5,780 bases of DNA from positions 1-5,780 of the forward strand of contig SLPP01000078.1 of the NCBI GenBank assembly GCA_007131945.1. Direction: 5' to 3'. Under the pieces are notes generated by a model. That model was given only the letters and a program-made list of their open reading frames with translations, searched no databases and was not told where the DNA came from. The DNA is from Paracoccaceae bacterium. Lineage in GTDB: Bacteria; Pseudomonadota; Alphaproteobacteria; Rhodobacterales; Rhodobacteraceae. A program made the position numbers and the translations under genes. The first letter of the stretch is position 1; every line of letters begins with the position of its first letter. This document shows positions 5,653 to 5,780 of the stretch, piece by piece.

Positions 5653-5780
5653 CAGTTGGAGCGGGTGGCTCAGGAGCATGTTCTGGAGAACATTCGACAG
5701 GCGCGGATGAGGACCCGCCGTGACTTGGTGGGTGCGGTGGCCCGCTGGCATTCCGAGACAGCGCAGGAACTCAGCCTTGC
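5653..5780 (+). CDS. partial plus-strand coding fragment, unknown protein, cut by window end
   Basis: From about 5653 the plus strand reads as 42 codons starting QLERVAQEHVLENIRQARMR and continuing through RRDLVGAVARWH to SETAQELSL at the window edge. The composition (Glu, Arg, Gln, Ala, Val; helical) and about three-quarters G/C at third positions look like real coding. The opposite strand in the same register gives a His/Pro/Ser-rich shadow. The frame runs back to a TGA at 5599-5601, but the part before about 5650 is antisense to the synthetase fragment and does not look protein-like. There is no Shine-Dalgarno before TTG 5656 or GTG 5662; ATG 5707 is the first in-frame ATG. It may be a 5'-truncated gene, or one starting at a weak codon. 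I do not recognise the family. Confidence 0.4.

Noticed and set aside
5432..5710. 92-codon plus-strand frame starting near 5432
   Set aside because: It is largely antisense to the synthetase-like fragment, shows no domain, and has no ribosome site.
5503..5751. 82-codon minus-strand frame
   Set aside because: It overlaps the synthetase-like fragment in another frame and the better plus-strand reading, and is Ser/His/Pro-rich like a shadow.
1..5780. CRISPR array, tRNA, rRNA or complete insertion sequence
   Set aside because: No regularly spaced long repeats, cloverleaf-like segments, rRNA-like stretches or paired terminal inverted repeats with a transposase were seen.

Overview
The window is GC-rich DNA (roughly 70% G+C by eye up to about position 5390) with strong G/C bias at third codon positions. 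Gene content and protein style suggest an alphaproteobacterium of the Rhodobacteraceae/Paracoccaceae type. This is an inference from sequence character and remembered family resemblance, not a database match.

Region 1 (1-1944) reads left to right. It holds the 3' end of a helical, TPR-like protein of unknown function, a 54-residue two-helix membrane protein, and a 394-residue CoxE-type von Willebrand factor A (VWA) protein. The second and third genes overlap by one base, so they are probably cotranscribed and translationally coupled.

Region 2 (1945-2248) is a 304-base intergenic leader. It has no convincing gene but is rich in short direct repeats. It ends in a strong imperfect hairpin that reaches into the Shine-Dalgarno sequence of the next gene.

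Region 3 (2249-5285) is a tight three-gene operon for the middle of valine degradation: isobutyryl-CoA dehydrogenase, 3-hydroxyisobutyryl-CoA hydrolase and 3-hydroxyisobutyrate dehydrogenase (mmsB). Stop and start codons overlap at both joints. Together the enzymes would take isobutyryl-CoA to methacrylyl-CoA, then (after hydration by an enoyl-CoA hydratase not seen here) 3-hydroxyisobutyryl-CoA to free 3-hydroxyisobutyrate and on to methylmalonate semialdehyde. The semialdehyde dehydrogenase MmsA is not in the window.

Region 4 (5286-5780) is different. After GC-rich inverted repeats behind mmsB, the DNA turns abruptly AT-rich (about 5391-5440). It then holds a perfect 16-bp palindrome and a minus-strand fragment that reads like part of the catalytic core of an arginyl-tRNA synthetase, without start codon or either end of the gene. 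Beyond this, a probable plus-strand coding fragment runs off the window. This looks like a rearranged or horizontally acquired junction. It is the least explained part of the window, but the sequence does not establish any new functional system.
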